Shown here: positions 12,051 to 23,405 of the stretch, in pieces | How positions within the stretch are numbered: position 1 is the stretch's first letter | Layout of the letters: every line of letters starts with the position of its first letter | Assembly: GCF_014905175.1 (NCBI RefSeq) | Contig: NC_057791.1 | Coordinates: 20,932,537-20,996,536, forward strand | Direction: 5' to 3' | Length of the DNA stretch: 64,000 nucleotides | From: Aphidius gifuensis | Taxonomy: Eukaryota; Arthropoda; Insecta; Hymenoptera; Braconidae | The notes under the pieces: model-generated | The model's database searches: none | The model's input: only the letters and a program-made list of their open reading frames with translations | What the model was told of the DNA's origin: nothing | Made by a program: the position numbers and the translations under genes

Positions 12051-15000
12051 ATGTATCAAGAAATTATTATTCGAAATATTAAAAGAATTAAAATGTTCAA
12101 GACAAGTGTTAATATAGTTTGTCGACTTCATACAAATAATAAGGTAAATTTAATATTTTTTTCATTCAAATTATAATTTATGATTTTTTTAAATTTTCTT
12201 TTAGTTGTTTAGAAATATCTCATTGACAGTATCAACCACGTGAGGCATTCACTTTGATCACGGTAATTTTATTTTCAAAAAACCATATATTTAAAAGTAT
12301 TTTAAATAAATTTTAATTACTATTAACGAATAAAAATTTATATTGTCTTTAATTGGAATTAAAAAAAAAAAAATCTCATAGGTTTCGGCTTAGGGGATGA
12401 TGCATGAAACGATCAATAAACCGTAGGAGTTGAGCCACCCCGTCAGCAAATAATCGCGCACCCTTTTTAGACATTTTTTTATATAGTTTATATATATATT
12501 TTTTTTTTTTTCAAATATATATTAAATCCAAAAAGCACAAATAGATAAAATATCAACACAAATAACCAATGATTGTTCAATAAAAATATTGAATAAATAA
12601 TAAAAATATTAAATAAATAATAATAATATAATTTTATTTTTCAGAAACGAATATTTTCATCAGTTAAAAATCAATTCGTTGGACATGGAAAATTTTTTAA
12701 TTCACCACAGCTGACTAATTTGGATTTGGAAAAACAATTTGTTCAATTTCGGTGAGAAATAATTTTTAAAAAAAATTATTAATGTTATAATTTAATAAAA
12801 ATAAAAAATAGATAAATAAAATTAAATAAATATGTATAATAAATGAACAAGATATTTTTTTCCAGCAATTACAGCTTTATTCATGACAGCCACTACATGT
12901 AGTGAGTATATTACACCATGATGTCTTCTAATATTGCATGGATCAATTTTCAAAAATGTTAATTTTTTTTTATCTTGAGATTGCACGTCTTCTACACCTG
13001 TTGGGTTATTTTAAAAACTAATAGTGTAATTTAATTATAAAACTAAACAACTGTCTAGACAATTATTTAATATATTATTTTGTTATTTGTTTTTTTTTTT
13101 AGTACAAAGGATCAAGACAATGCAACCAATGCAGAAGATGTATTATTTGATATGTTTAAAAATGAAGAAACAGAATTATTATCTGTTGGAAAATTTTTAG
13201 CTGTATGTATGAAATTAAATTATAAATAAATTTAATTTATTTTAATTATTATATTATTTTAAAGGCACTACGTACAACTGGATTACGAAAAAATGATCCA
13301 CGACTTCATGAATTAACTGAAAATTTAAAAGCAGAACATGTGAAATCTGGTGAAGCTAGTGGAATATCACATGAGGCACAAAAATTAAATAGAGAACAAT
13401 TTAAAAGGTAACAAATTATTGATAATTAATAAAAATGAATAAATAATTTAATAATGTGATTGTTTTTTTAATTTTTAAAAGGATTATTACTCCAAATATT
13501 GTACTGATATCACGTGCATTTAGACATCAATTTATAATACCAGATTGGGCTGGTTTTACAAAACACATTGAAGATTTTTATTGGAAATGCAAGACAAATA
13601 GTGAAGGTAAAGTGGCATCATATATACCACAATTAGCAAGAATGAATCCAGAATATTGGGGTGTTTCTGTATGTACAATTGATGGTCAACGTTTTAGTAT
13701 TGGTGATACAACAATACCATTTACTTTACAAAGTTGTAGTAAACCATTGACATATGCAATTGCACTTGAAAGTCTTGGACAAGAAGTTGTACATCAGTAT
13801 GTTGGTCAAGAACCATCAGGAAGAAATTTTAATGAACTTGTACTTGATCATAATAGTAAGTTTAATAATTAAAAAATCATATTTACAATAATTATTATTT
13901 AATGAAAATTATTTTTTTTATTAATAGAAAAACCTCACAATCCAATGATAAATGCTGGTGCAATATTAGTTTGTTCATTGTTAAAAAGTTTAATACATCC
14001 TGAAATGACATTGGCTGAAAAATTTGATTTTACTATGGAATATTTTGAGAGATTAGCTGGTGCTGAAAATTTAGGTTTTAATAATGCTGTATTTTTATCT
14101 GAACGTGAAGCAGCTGATAGAAATTATGCACTAGGTTTTTACATGAGAGAACACAATTGTTATCCTGATAAAACAAATTTACGAGAAATTATGGATTTTT
14201 ATTTTCAAGCAAGTTACATAAATATTAATTCGTTTTTTTTAAATTAAATATATTTCATTGATAAATTATTTTTTTTAACAGTGTTGTGCGATGGAATCAA
14301 ATTGTGATGCTATGTCAGTAATGTCAGCAACATTAGCAAATGGTGGAATCTGTCCAATAACTGAAGAAAAAGTATTGAGACCAGACAGTGTAAGAGATGT
14401 TTTGAGTCTAATGCACAGCTGTGGAATGTATGATTACAGTGGACAATTTGCTTTCAGAGTATGTTTTAATTTTATAAAATATTACTAGATTTATTTGATC
14501 AACTTTATTGTTATTAAATAAATTTTTAATAATTGATTTAAACAGGTTGGAATTCCAGCAAAATCTGGTGTATCAGGTAGTCTACTTGTTGTCATTCCAA
14601 ATGTTATGGGTATATGTACTTGGTCACCACCATTAGATCCACTTGGTAATTCATGCAGAGGTGTACAATTTTGTGAAGAACTTGTTAATGAATTTAATTT
14701 TCATAGATATGATAATTTAAAACATGCTATGAATAAAAAAGATCCAAGAAGACACAAATATGAAACAAAAGGATTATCAATTGTTAATTTATTGTTCAGT
14801 GCAGCAAGTGGTGATGTTACTGCAATGAGAAGGTAAATATATATTTATCAAGTTATTTTTGTTTTATTTATTCTTCAATTAAATATCAATTTAATATCAT
14901 CAACATCATCATTATCATTATCACACAAATCTAAAAATAACAAACAAATGTAAATTTAAAAAAAAAAAATACACTCAATGCATGCAAACACACACAGACA

Positions 15001-15578
15001 AGATATTGATTTGCTTGATTGTCTCAAGCGGTAAGTATAGAAGAAGGAAGTTATAAATTAATTGATATTATTGCTCAATTTTTATTTGCTATTATCAAGT
15101 ATAAATTGGATAAAAAAAAATGAATAAAAATACATTTTTTTTTTCATAGACATAGACTCAGTGGAATGGACATGACATTGTCAGATTACGATGGTCGAAC
15201 AGCTTTACATTTGGCAGCAAGTGAAGGTCATCTAGACAGTGTTGAATTTCTCATCGAACAGTGTGGAGTACCTCATGATCCCAAGGACAGGTAAATCCAC
15301 AAATCATTTGATTATTTTTATTTCTTTGAATAAAAAACAAATCAATTATTTTTTTATTTTTATTTTTTTGCAGATGGGGAAATCGGCCTATCGATGAAGC
15401 ACAAACATTTGGACATACACTTGTTGTTGAGTATTTAAATAATTACGAGTTGGGTAAAAAAATGGAAGAAACTGATGAAAATGATAATAATGATAAGCAA
15501 AATAATAATAACAATGAAAAAAATAATAATTCATCACATAAAAAAAATGGTAGTGGTGGACAAACACCGTTACTTTAA
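12051..15578 (+). CDS. GLS: Glutaminase, mitochondrial (phosphate-activated kidney-type family) with ankyrin repeats
   Basis: Hydrolyses glutamine to glutamate and ammonia in mitochondria. Exons 12051-12143, 12645-12751, 13103-13202, 13265-13407, 13482-13855, 13928-14208, 14282-14458, 14546-14832, 15150-15290 and 15374-15578 give 635 aa; human KGA has 669. The N-terminus is basic with few acids, as for mitochondrial import. An EF-hand-like N-terminal domain follows at about 68-145. The serine-dependent beta-lactamase-fold catalytic domain has the nucleophile in QSCSKPLTYAIA (Ser232, Lys235, equivalent to human Ser286/Lys289) and Asn281 in PHNPMINAGAI. Ankyrin repeats (TALHLAASEGH) and an Asn-rich tail end the protein. 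The intron at 14209-14281 uses a GC donor. A second in-frame ATG (12093) is also possible. Confidence 0.95.
12381..12475. other. GC-rich island inside the first glutaminase intron
   Basis: About 95 nt of near-balanced base composition between long A/T runs, flanked by TCATAG on the left and a T-run on the right. All three plus-strand frames have early stops. GTTTC/GAAAC can pair across about 20 nt (12382-12411). It could be a noncoding RNA, a noncoding exon or an enhancer. I recognise no known RNA family. Confidence 0.3.
14998..15030 (+). CDS. GLS: Possible 33-nt cassette exon of glutaminase
   Basis: Bounded by CACACAG and CG/GTAAGT, 33 nt long, and in phase on both sides with exons ending 14832 and starting 15150. 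Inclusion would replace RRHRLSG by R-QDIDLLDCLK-RHRLSG just before the first ankyrin repeat (646 aa total). Vertebrate GLS has no insertion there. The frame and strong donor support it; transcripts are needed to prove it. Confidence 0.5.
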
Positions 15579-17674
15579 ATGAATTAAATTAATTTAAAAA
15601 AATTATATTTACGTAAGACTGAAAATGTCTTTGATAAAAAAAAAAAAAAAACCTAATAGTCAATCAGACAAGTCAATACGCTCTTTGGAATTTAATTATT
15701 AAAAAACTGTGATTTACATTGAAGCTACGTAAAATTATCTACAATTGATATTATTTATAAATTATTTATAATTTTACAATTGCTTGTTTACAACAATCAA
15801 CATATCCATCTGAGTATTATTTTATAAAATTATATCATCATCATTTTTACTTGTGTTTTTATTTTATAATTCCATATTGACAAAGTGAAAAATGTTAAAC
15901 TTGTTAATATTTATTTTGAATTAAATCTAGTCATTAATTAATCAAAATAAAAAAAGACAATAATAAATATACTGTTGTAAAATGTTAAAAATATAATGGA
16001 TAAAAAAAATTCACTCACAAATTGTGGTAATTCCATTAACAACAATAATAATGATAATTAATTTTCTGAATATATTTATTGCTTATCTAGCAAAATTGAT
16101 AAAGAGTTTTCAATTTTTTTTTAGTTTATAATTGACCTATTGATAAGCTATTAATACTGTTTGATCTTGACCCTAATTTTCTCAAAAGTAATTCACAATT
16201 ACAAATTAAAATTGATTTTTCTATTTACTACAAATAACAGTTAGTTAAAATAACTCTGACGTCATTTTGTCACGTCTATATGCGTAAGAAAAAAAAAAGA
16301 ATTCCCGTGTTTTATTGAAAATGAATATATATTTCGCTGTCGTGAGTGTCATGACGCACTTTGATTATAAAATTGGAATTTTCGATAAATGATATTTGAG
16401 TAAATTTCATGGAAGACGTTATTAAAAATTTCGTAATGCAAATATATATTAAGTGATTGAAGATTAATATAAATATATTTTTGTCAAGATTAAATCTAGC
16501 TTGAATTAATAATCACGTAAATAAACATTCATGGTAATATATTATATTCATCCTTGTAAATAAATATAAAATAAGGAAGGGGATTCCCTAACGATTTTTT
16601 TTCCTACGTATATTAAAATTGTGTGTGAATATAGCCTCGAGAAGATTCAATTCAAACGATGAACTTGACTGGGTATCTATAATTATAATCAAAAAAAAAT
16701 TTGCATTTGTACGATAGAAGATTTTATTTTTTATTTTTTGAGCCTGGTTTTTTTTTTTTTTAATTCTTTTTTTCATTAGCTTATAGATTATTTTAATGAA
16801 AAAATTTTTTGGCTATTAATCCAGTCGTAAGTATGAGTCATGTGTCTTTTGAATAATAAAATATATAATTTCGTCAATATATAATTTTTTTTTTTAATGA
16901 TTTTAAAAACTTGTTTTTATTATAGATGACGATAACAAATGACGTTAGAACATCAACAGTGAAAGTACTAGAATATATAAAAAATTAAAAATTAAATATT
17001 GAATAATAAAAATAAATATTAAATAATAAAAATATGATTAATTTTATATTTATCTACAGAAAAAATAAAATAAATTTTATTCTTTTTCATATAGATAATT
17101 ATAATTTGTTTTTCAAATAATATACATATTTAAATATGTATGATTATTCAGAAATAAATTATTATTTACAATTAAATATTGTTAATAATAATTATTTATT
17201 TATTTAAATTTTAAATAAACAAAAATAAAAAATTAATATATAATTTTTATATTTTTAATAAATATTTTATATATTAACAATTGTTAAATTAATTTGAAAA
17301 AAGGGTTAAAATTAAATGTGTATATAATAATGAAATGTAGGAATAACCCAAGTTGAAATATTCAAGACGATTCGATGAAGTGAACGGACCGTGACCATGA
17401 CAAGTTCTTCTTAACGACAAAAAGAAATAAAATTGTCCCAATATAGTAAAAGTAATTTACTAAAAATTGATAATAATAATTTGTTAATTAAAAATAAATT
17501 AAAATAGATAAATTTATTTGATAGAAAAATAGATAAACTTTGGGAAAATCCAGTGTATAATTAGTTAGTGTTAATACGCAGTGATAAAATCATTATTAAT
17601 TATTTCAAAAGTATAAACACAGAGGGAGGGAATTTGCGTGGACAATAATTATTCTTTGATGGCTACAAGTGGTG
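15579..17674. other. Intergenic, no gene seen
   Basis: Glutaminase 3' UTR at the left, then AT-rich sequence. The minus frame at 16588-16776 is Lys/Asn/Ile low complexity and not credible. Confidence 0.5.
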
Positions 17675-17713
17675 TATATATAAGATGTTATGATGTTTCG
17701 AATAGTCGTCAGT
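17675..17713 (+). promoter_or_regulatory. TATA/Inr core promoter of the Ala/Asn-rich secreted protein gene
   Basis: TATATATAA at 17675-17683 and TCAGT at 17709-17713 are spaced about 31-35 nt, the standard arthropod arrangement for a strong, regulated promoter. The start codon follows 80 nt later. Confidence 0.65.
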
Positions 17714-17790
17714 ATCACATTTGACTTGCTACGTGATCTTTAGTAAAAAGTTTTTATTTTATATTTTTGTGATTAAAAAAAAACGTCACG

Positions 17791-20632
17791 ATGAAAAATA
17801 CACAGTGTTTTTTGCTGTTTTTTGTATTGCTAATTACAAGTCAATCACAAGCAAAACCAGGTAATTTCTATAGGTCAATTTTTCTTTTTAATTTAAATTT
17901 ATATATTTAAAATTAATGCTAATAATTTTTTTTTACACTTGGATATAAAGGAATACTACTGGATAAAGTTGGATCAATTTTGGATCCCCTTGGAATATTT
18001 CACAAAGATGCAACAGCAAATGCAAAAAGTACAAGTTTAAATAATAATTTTCAATTAGGCCCACTTGGTTTTTCAACATCATTGACACATGCTGAAGCAA
18101 AAGCAACAGCTAATGGTAATGGTGATGCAAGTGCAGTTGCAAATGCAAATGCAAATGCAATTGGTGGAAATGGAATTGCCAATGCCAATGCCAATGCTAA
18201 AGCAAATGCAGTAGCAAATGGTGGTAACTATCAAGGATCTGGTTATAATACCAATCAAGGAGGCTACAATAATTATTATCAAGGTGGATCTGGATACAAT
18301 TATGGTAACAATGGTGTTGCCCATGGAAATTCTGGTGGATATAATTCAGCAAATTCTGAATCTCATTCTGGTATTAATAGCAATGGAAAAACTTATACAA
18401 ATTCAAAAACAAATACACAAGGCAACGGTCAAGCTGATGCATCTGCCAATGCACAAGGTCATGAAGCTGGTCACTTTGGATATGGTACGTACATTAATTA
18501 CACTTACATACATATTATAATATTTATAATTATTATTTTAATATAAATATAATTATATTAATAGCATGTTTTTAAATTATAAAACTAAAAAATTTTATGA
18601 TTAAATTAATCACAGGGTATATTGATGATGATAATAATAATGGACAATTTTCAAATAATTATAATAACAACAATAATAATAACAATAATAATAACAACGA
18701 GGAAGATATTAGTAGTAACTGGATAAAACCAACAATTAATAATAGTAATAATAATAATAAATTTTATGATAATACTAATGGTAATATTGAAGAACAATTT
18801 AAACCTTCTTTCGGTTCAAATTCGGCTAATGCAAATGCTGCAGCAACAGCCACATCAAATACTAATATTGGTAGTGTTGTTCCTCAACTTGTTTCTCATC
18901 AACAACCAATGCAATACGATAATTATCCTAGACCTTTGTCTGGTTCAAGTTCAGCTAATGCAAATGCAAATGCAGCAGCAAATACTAATATTGTTAATAC
19001 GAATCTTCAACCTGTTTCTAATCAACAGCCAGTAAATTATCCATCTAATAAAAATATTAACACTTTTCCAGTACAATATTCTTCAAATGCTCATCATAAT
19101 TTTAATACTAAACAATCAAATTATAATTATGATACTAAACATCAAGAGCATAGTAATCATATACAAATACCAATAAATAATTATCCCAATCCTTCAGTTG
19201 GTAATTCCCAGTCGTCTTTATACAACAACAATAAAAGACCAACGCTTACAATAAATTTTATTGAAAAACCACATCCTCAAAGACAACAAACAAGACCTCA
19301 ACAAGTTGGATGTTCACGTTGTGATGCTACCGCACAGGCAAATGCAATTGCTAAAGCTCTGGGACTCGGTCATGTTTCAAAACCAAGTTATAATTCAAAC
19401 GCAGCCACATATGGCTCATCACACAATCAAAAAACCTCAAACACATTTAATATTCCAACAGTCCCGGTTAATGGACCATCTCAATTTAATCAACAGCTTC
19501 CTTTATATCCTCCACTTTCTTCACCCACATCACCACAAGATACTTTGGAAATTATTGTCATCGAAGAACCAACATCTAATGTCGCTCAATCAGGTGAGCC
19601 TTCGTTGTCAACTAACAAGATTTTTCGTTTTTTTTCATTACAATACTAATTGTGATATCATTCACATTAACCATATTAATACTATACAATTAATTTATTT
19701 TTATGTCTCAACGTATTTTAGAATAACAACAAATTTATCGAAAAAATATATAAATTATATTTGGATTTATAATTACAGGAGGTGGATATAATCAAGGTGG
19801 ATCTTATGGAGGTGGTAATCATTATCAAGCCAATCCTTTCTTGAATCAAGCCAACTCTGGAGCAAATGCAAATGCTGGAGCAAGTGCAAATGCTGCTGTA
19901 AAAGCTATTGCAAGTGGTAATGCTGGTTTCAATGGTGGATTGTATGGTAATTCTGGTTCCAATGCTGGTGCAAATGGTGGAGCATATGGTAATAAACAAT
20001 ATGGTCAATATGGAAATGGTCAAAGTGGATACAATGGTGGCTCACAAGCAAATGCTCAAGCAAATGCACAAGCTGGAAGTGGTTCATCAGGAAATATTTA
20101 TCCAAGTGGTGGATCAAGTGGTAAATCTAATGGTGGATATACTATTCTCAATGGTGAAACAGTTAATCATAATAATAGAAATCCTGGATATACTATTTTA
20201 AATGGAGATCAAGTTAATCAAGGTTCATATTATGGTAATGGTAAAGCTGCCGATAATAGTTTCACTGTATTAAATGGAAACACAGTTAATCATCCAAGTA
20301 AAGCATTACATGACTCTTATGGTAATCCAATAAATGCCAAGGCTGATGCAACTGCAACAGCAAATGCTCAAAGTGTTGTTGGTATTGAAAATAATAATCC
20401 ATACGGAGGAGCTGGAAGAGATACAGGACTATCTTCAGCAATTGCAAATGCAAATGCTCAAAGTAATGCTGGTAGCGGAAATAATAATCCATATGGAGGA
20501 GGAAGAGGTACTGGTTTGTCTTCTGCAATTGCAAATGCAAATGCACAAGCTAATGGAAATGGTAATGCACATGCTTCAGCTGATGCTTCAGCTACTTTTG
20601 ATACAAGAAGTGGGCTTATATTTTCTAAATAA
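17791..20632 (+). CDS. Large secreted Ala/Asn/Gly-rich, silk-like repetitive protein
   Basis: Exons 17791-17860, 17951-18484, 18616-19593 and 19779-20632 give 811 aa; all introns are phase 1. A signal peptide (MKNTQCFLLFFVLLITSQSQA) precedes ILDPLGIFHKDATANAKS. The rest alternates Ala-Asn runs (ANANANAK style), Gly/Asn/Tyr/Gln segments and a polyAsn run (18660-18697). One Cys pair lies in QVGCSRCDATAQANAIAKALG (19309-19368). Near the C-terminus are three copies of a TILNGxxVN motif (about 20140-20290) and two copies of NNNPYGGxGRxTGLSSAIANANAQ type (20391-20557). Composition suits an extracellular structural fibre, glue or cuticle protein. Braconid cocoon silks are, as I recall, Asn-rich, but I cannot tie this gene to one. 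The strong TATA/Inr promoter fits high expression. Confidence 0.75.
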
Positions 20633-21320
20633 ATAACTTTTTCTTCTATTTTATTTTTTGTATATATACGTGCCAAATTATAAAGACATAATAGAAAAAA
20701 CAATATCATAAGTATTCATTTTTAAAAAATTAAAATTGTACGTATATGTTTTAGTATAAAATAATTTGGTTGTCAATCATTTTTTTTTTAATATATATTT
20801 TAAAACTTTGAACGTTTTAATACTCAGGTTGGAACCGTGTCAAAACTTGTGAAACCAGTTTTTTTTTTTATTATTTTTTTTTTATAACGAGCTGTGAGTA
20901 CATGGTTTAAAATCTCTCAAACTAAATATATAAGCTTGTCTCTATATAATATATATTATGTATTTTAAAAATTTTTAAGAAAAATCATTATTTCATTAGC
21001 ATAGAAAAATAATAAATAAATTATAAATAGATGTATGATATTATAATGATTTCTGTATGATTTTAAAAATAATTTTAAACATTTGTAGACATTTGTGTAT
21101 TATTATATAATAATATTAAATAATAAATTTAAAATTTTAGTTGTATTTATTTGTGTAATGTTCATTTCAATTAGTTTAAAAAAAAAAATTACTATTTTTT
21201 TAAAAAGTAACAAGCTGTAGTAATAGCCACCGGATTAGAAAAAATATTCTGTCGGGTTTAATGTCAGGCATACAAAAGAATGCTGATGAATTTTTTTTAT
21301 AGATGACTATCGCATACATG
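20633..21320. other. Intergenic spacer in the secreted-protein cluster
   Basis: 3' flank of the Ala/Asn-rich gene, AT-rich, no coding frame. A TATATAAATA box at 21321-21330 marks the next promoter. Confidence 0.5.
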
Positions 21321-21512
21321 TATATAAATACAAGGAAAAATAGCTCAGCTCTGTCTTATTGAATTTTCAGGGGAAAAAAGATAAGACCCCCACAATACGA
21401 CTCTGTTGTTGGTCATTCTGTTAAGACTAAGTTACAAAACTACGAGTCAGTAAGCTATAAAATTCTTGAGAGTGTTGAAGACAGTTGAAGAGGAAAAGTA
21501 TTGATAGTAATC

Positions 21513-22096
21513 ATGAAATGTATTATTTTATTTGTTTTATTATCAGTGGTTTTAGTTTCAACAGCTGATGAAAAATTAAATGATTTGAATTTTTTTGATA
21601 TTACAAGTGGGTATAATTTTTTTTTTAATAACTAAAATATTTATGTTGTGAAAAATACAAGGTGTGTTATTTTTTATTGTGAGGTTTATTTTAAAATAAA
21701 ATTTATATTTTCAGTTGGTGATGAGAAACCTGTTGGCATAGTGACTGATTCAAAGAGTCAGAAGAACTTCACACTTAATGAGTTAGTGCAAATGAGAAAA
21801 ACCCATCGTAAAAGAATTATGTAAATAAATAATATTTATTATTTTTAATTAATACAAAATAAATTGTAAAATGATTATTAATAAAAATACATTGTTGCAG
21901 GCCAAAGAAAATTGATAATCGACTTGGGAAAGCTCGAAAACATAACAATAAATTTCCAACACCATCAGGAAATTTTAAAACTGATATTATTAATTTAAGG
22001 AATTATTACAATCACAAGCAGTTTCATAAAAATTTATACAAGAAGAATCAAAGTCGAAGAAAAAATTATATTAATAAACAATTTGTAAAATATTAA
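21513..22096 (+). CDS. Small secreted basic protein, unknown family
   Basis: Exons 21513-21606, 21715-21820 and 21901-22096 give 131 aa. A signal peptide (MKCIILFVLLSVVLVSTA) is followed by an acidic/neutral stretch and then a strongly basic C-terminal half rich in Lys, Asn and Tyr (RNYYNHKQFHKNLYKK). It has no Cys after the signal, so no disulfide fold. The first intron is phase 1; the donor used (TTACAA/GTGGGT) is weak but the only one keeping frame. TATATAAATA lies at 21321, about 190 nt upstream. I do not recognise the family. The dibasic runs (KKxxRKR) might be processing sites. Confidence 0.6.
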
Positions 22097-22466
22097 TAAT
22101 TGAAAAAAATAATTTATATATAAATAAATGAATTTTCAAAATTTAAAAACAATAAATTATTGACTATAAATTATTAATAATTAATTTAAAAAATAATTGG
22201 TTATTGTTTTTTTTTTTTTTTTAATTGAAAATGAAGAAATATTATTAATAGTCCTTGAAAAACTTGAAACTAGCAAGGACATTCAGTGTGCAAAGCACCC
22301 ATCTCCACGAGAATTTTAAAAAATATATTGAGGTCATATAATAGTGATAATAATTAATGGAATAAAAATTTCGATATAAAAAGTAAGGGTTTATCTTATT
22401 TCTTATTCAGATAAAAATTTAACAGTGAAGAGACAAGTCAACAAAAAAAAACTGTTAAAAATAAAA

Positions 22467-23405
22467 ATGAAAAAAAATAAATTAATTTTCTTTGTTGTGT
22501 ATATTTTTTTAAATTTTTTATGTCAATCTTTATCAAGTCGTTCAATTAGATATCCTATTGACAATAATCCATCAATGAACAGTAAGTTATTTTATTAAAT
22601 TTATTACTTGATAAAATTACTTGATGAAAATTTTTCATGAAATTTTTTTCTCTTATAAAGTATTCAGATTTATTAAATTTTTATTAATAATATTTTTTAA
22701 ATTTATTTATAACAAATAAATAAAGCAATAATCTTTATTTCAAATTAATTAATTAATTAATTAATCATTTTCATTTATTAAATTATTGAAAAATAAATAT
22801 ATTTTATTTTTATAAAGCAATATTATAAGTTATTAATGAAAAATAATATTTTATATTTGAAATAGCATTTAGTGGATCATTTGATGAAAATTTAGAAGAA
22901 CGTCATTTATTTGGAGGTAAAAAAAAAAAAAAATTATTCAAACATCATCGTCGAGGTCATGGATGTCGGCCGGGTCATGGTTGTAGTGGAGGATATGGGT
23001 TCGTTGAACGTTCTTTTTAAAATGCTAACGAACCCTTTATATATAAGCTTTTTTTTTTTTTATTTTTGTTGTCTCAGACTTACAGGGATCAGAATGGACT
23101 TTACCTCAAATCACCACATATTTTATTTTTTTTTATTTTGGGCCCCCTGTAATAACCCCACTGTTGAATATATATATACATGTATATCCTGACAATTCAG
23201 TTTGTGAATATCTTGTTCTTCTAGATGGCAGCCGGGCAACGGGGGTTATTACCCGCAAAATCAAGCTGGCAATGAAGCCTTTGCAACCTCTGCATCCGCT
23301 GGTGTATTTGGCCTCTTCTCAATTGCAACTGCAACTGCAGTAAAACCCAACTACAATCATCCAAATACCCACAGTTCAAATTTTAACTTCAGACCTTATT
23401 ATTAA
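22467..23405 (+). CDS. Small secreted Gly/His/Lys-rich protein, unknown family
   Basis: Exons 22467-22581, 22866-22998 and 23225-23405 give 142 aa. A signal peptide (about 1-24) and a pro-like stretch precede a polyLys run from a 15-A tract (22919-22933), then HHRRGHGCRPGHGCSGGYG with two Cys. The last exon (WQPGNGGYYPQNQAGNEAF...) ends with an Ala/Ser/Thr stretch (SASAGVFGLFSIATATA) and RPYY. That C-terminal pattern recalls the ends of the 811-aa and 163-aa neighbours, which suggests distant kinship. The second donor (GG/GTTCGT) is weak. If unused, the protein ends earlier at ...GYGFVERSF. TATAAAA at 22375 and TTCAGA near 22407 could be its promoter. Confidence 0.55.

Noticed and set aside
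12190..12240. Extra exon in glutaminase intron 1 (AG before 12206, donor after CAACCAC)
   Set aside because: Open for 35 nt but shifts the frame of the next exon and has no homologue; noncoding at best.
18079..20709. Minus-strand frames opposite the Ala/Asn-rich gene
   Set aside because: Shadows of the repetitive coding strand; all are Ile/Thr/Cys or His/Leu low complexity with no promoter.
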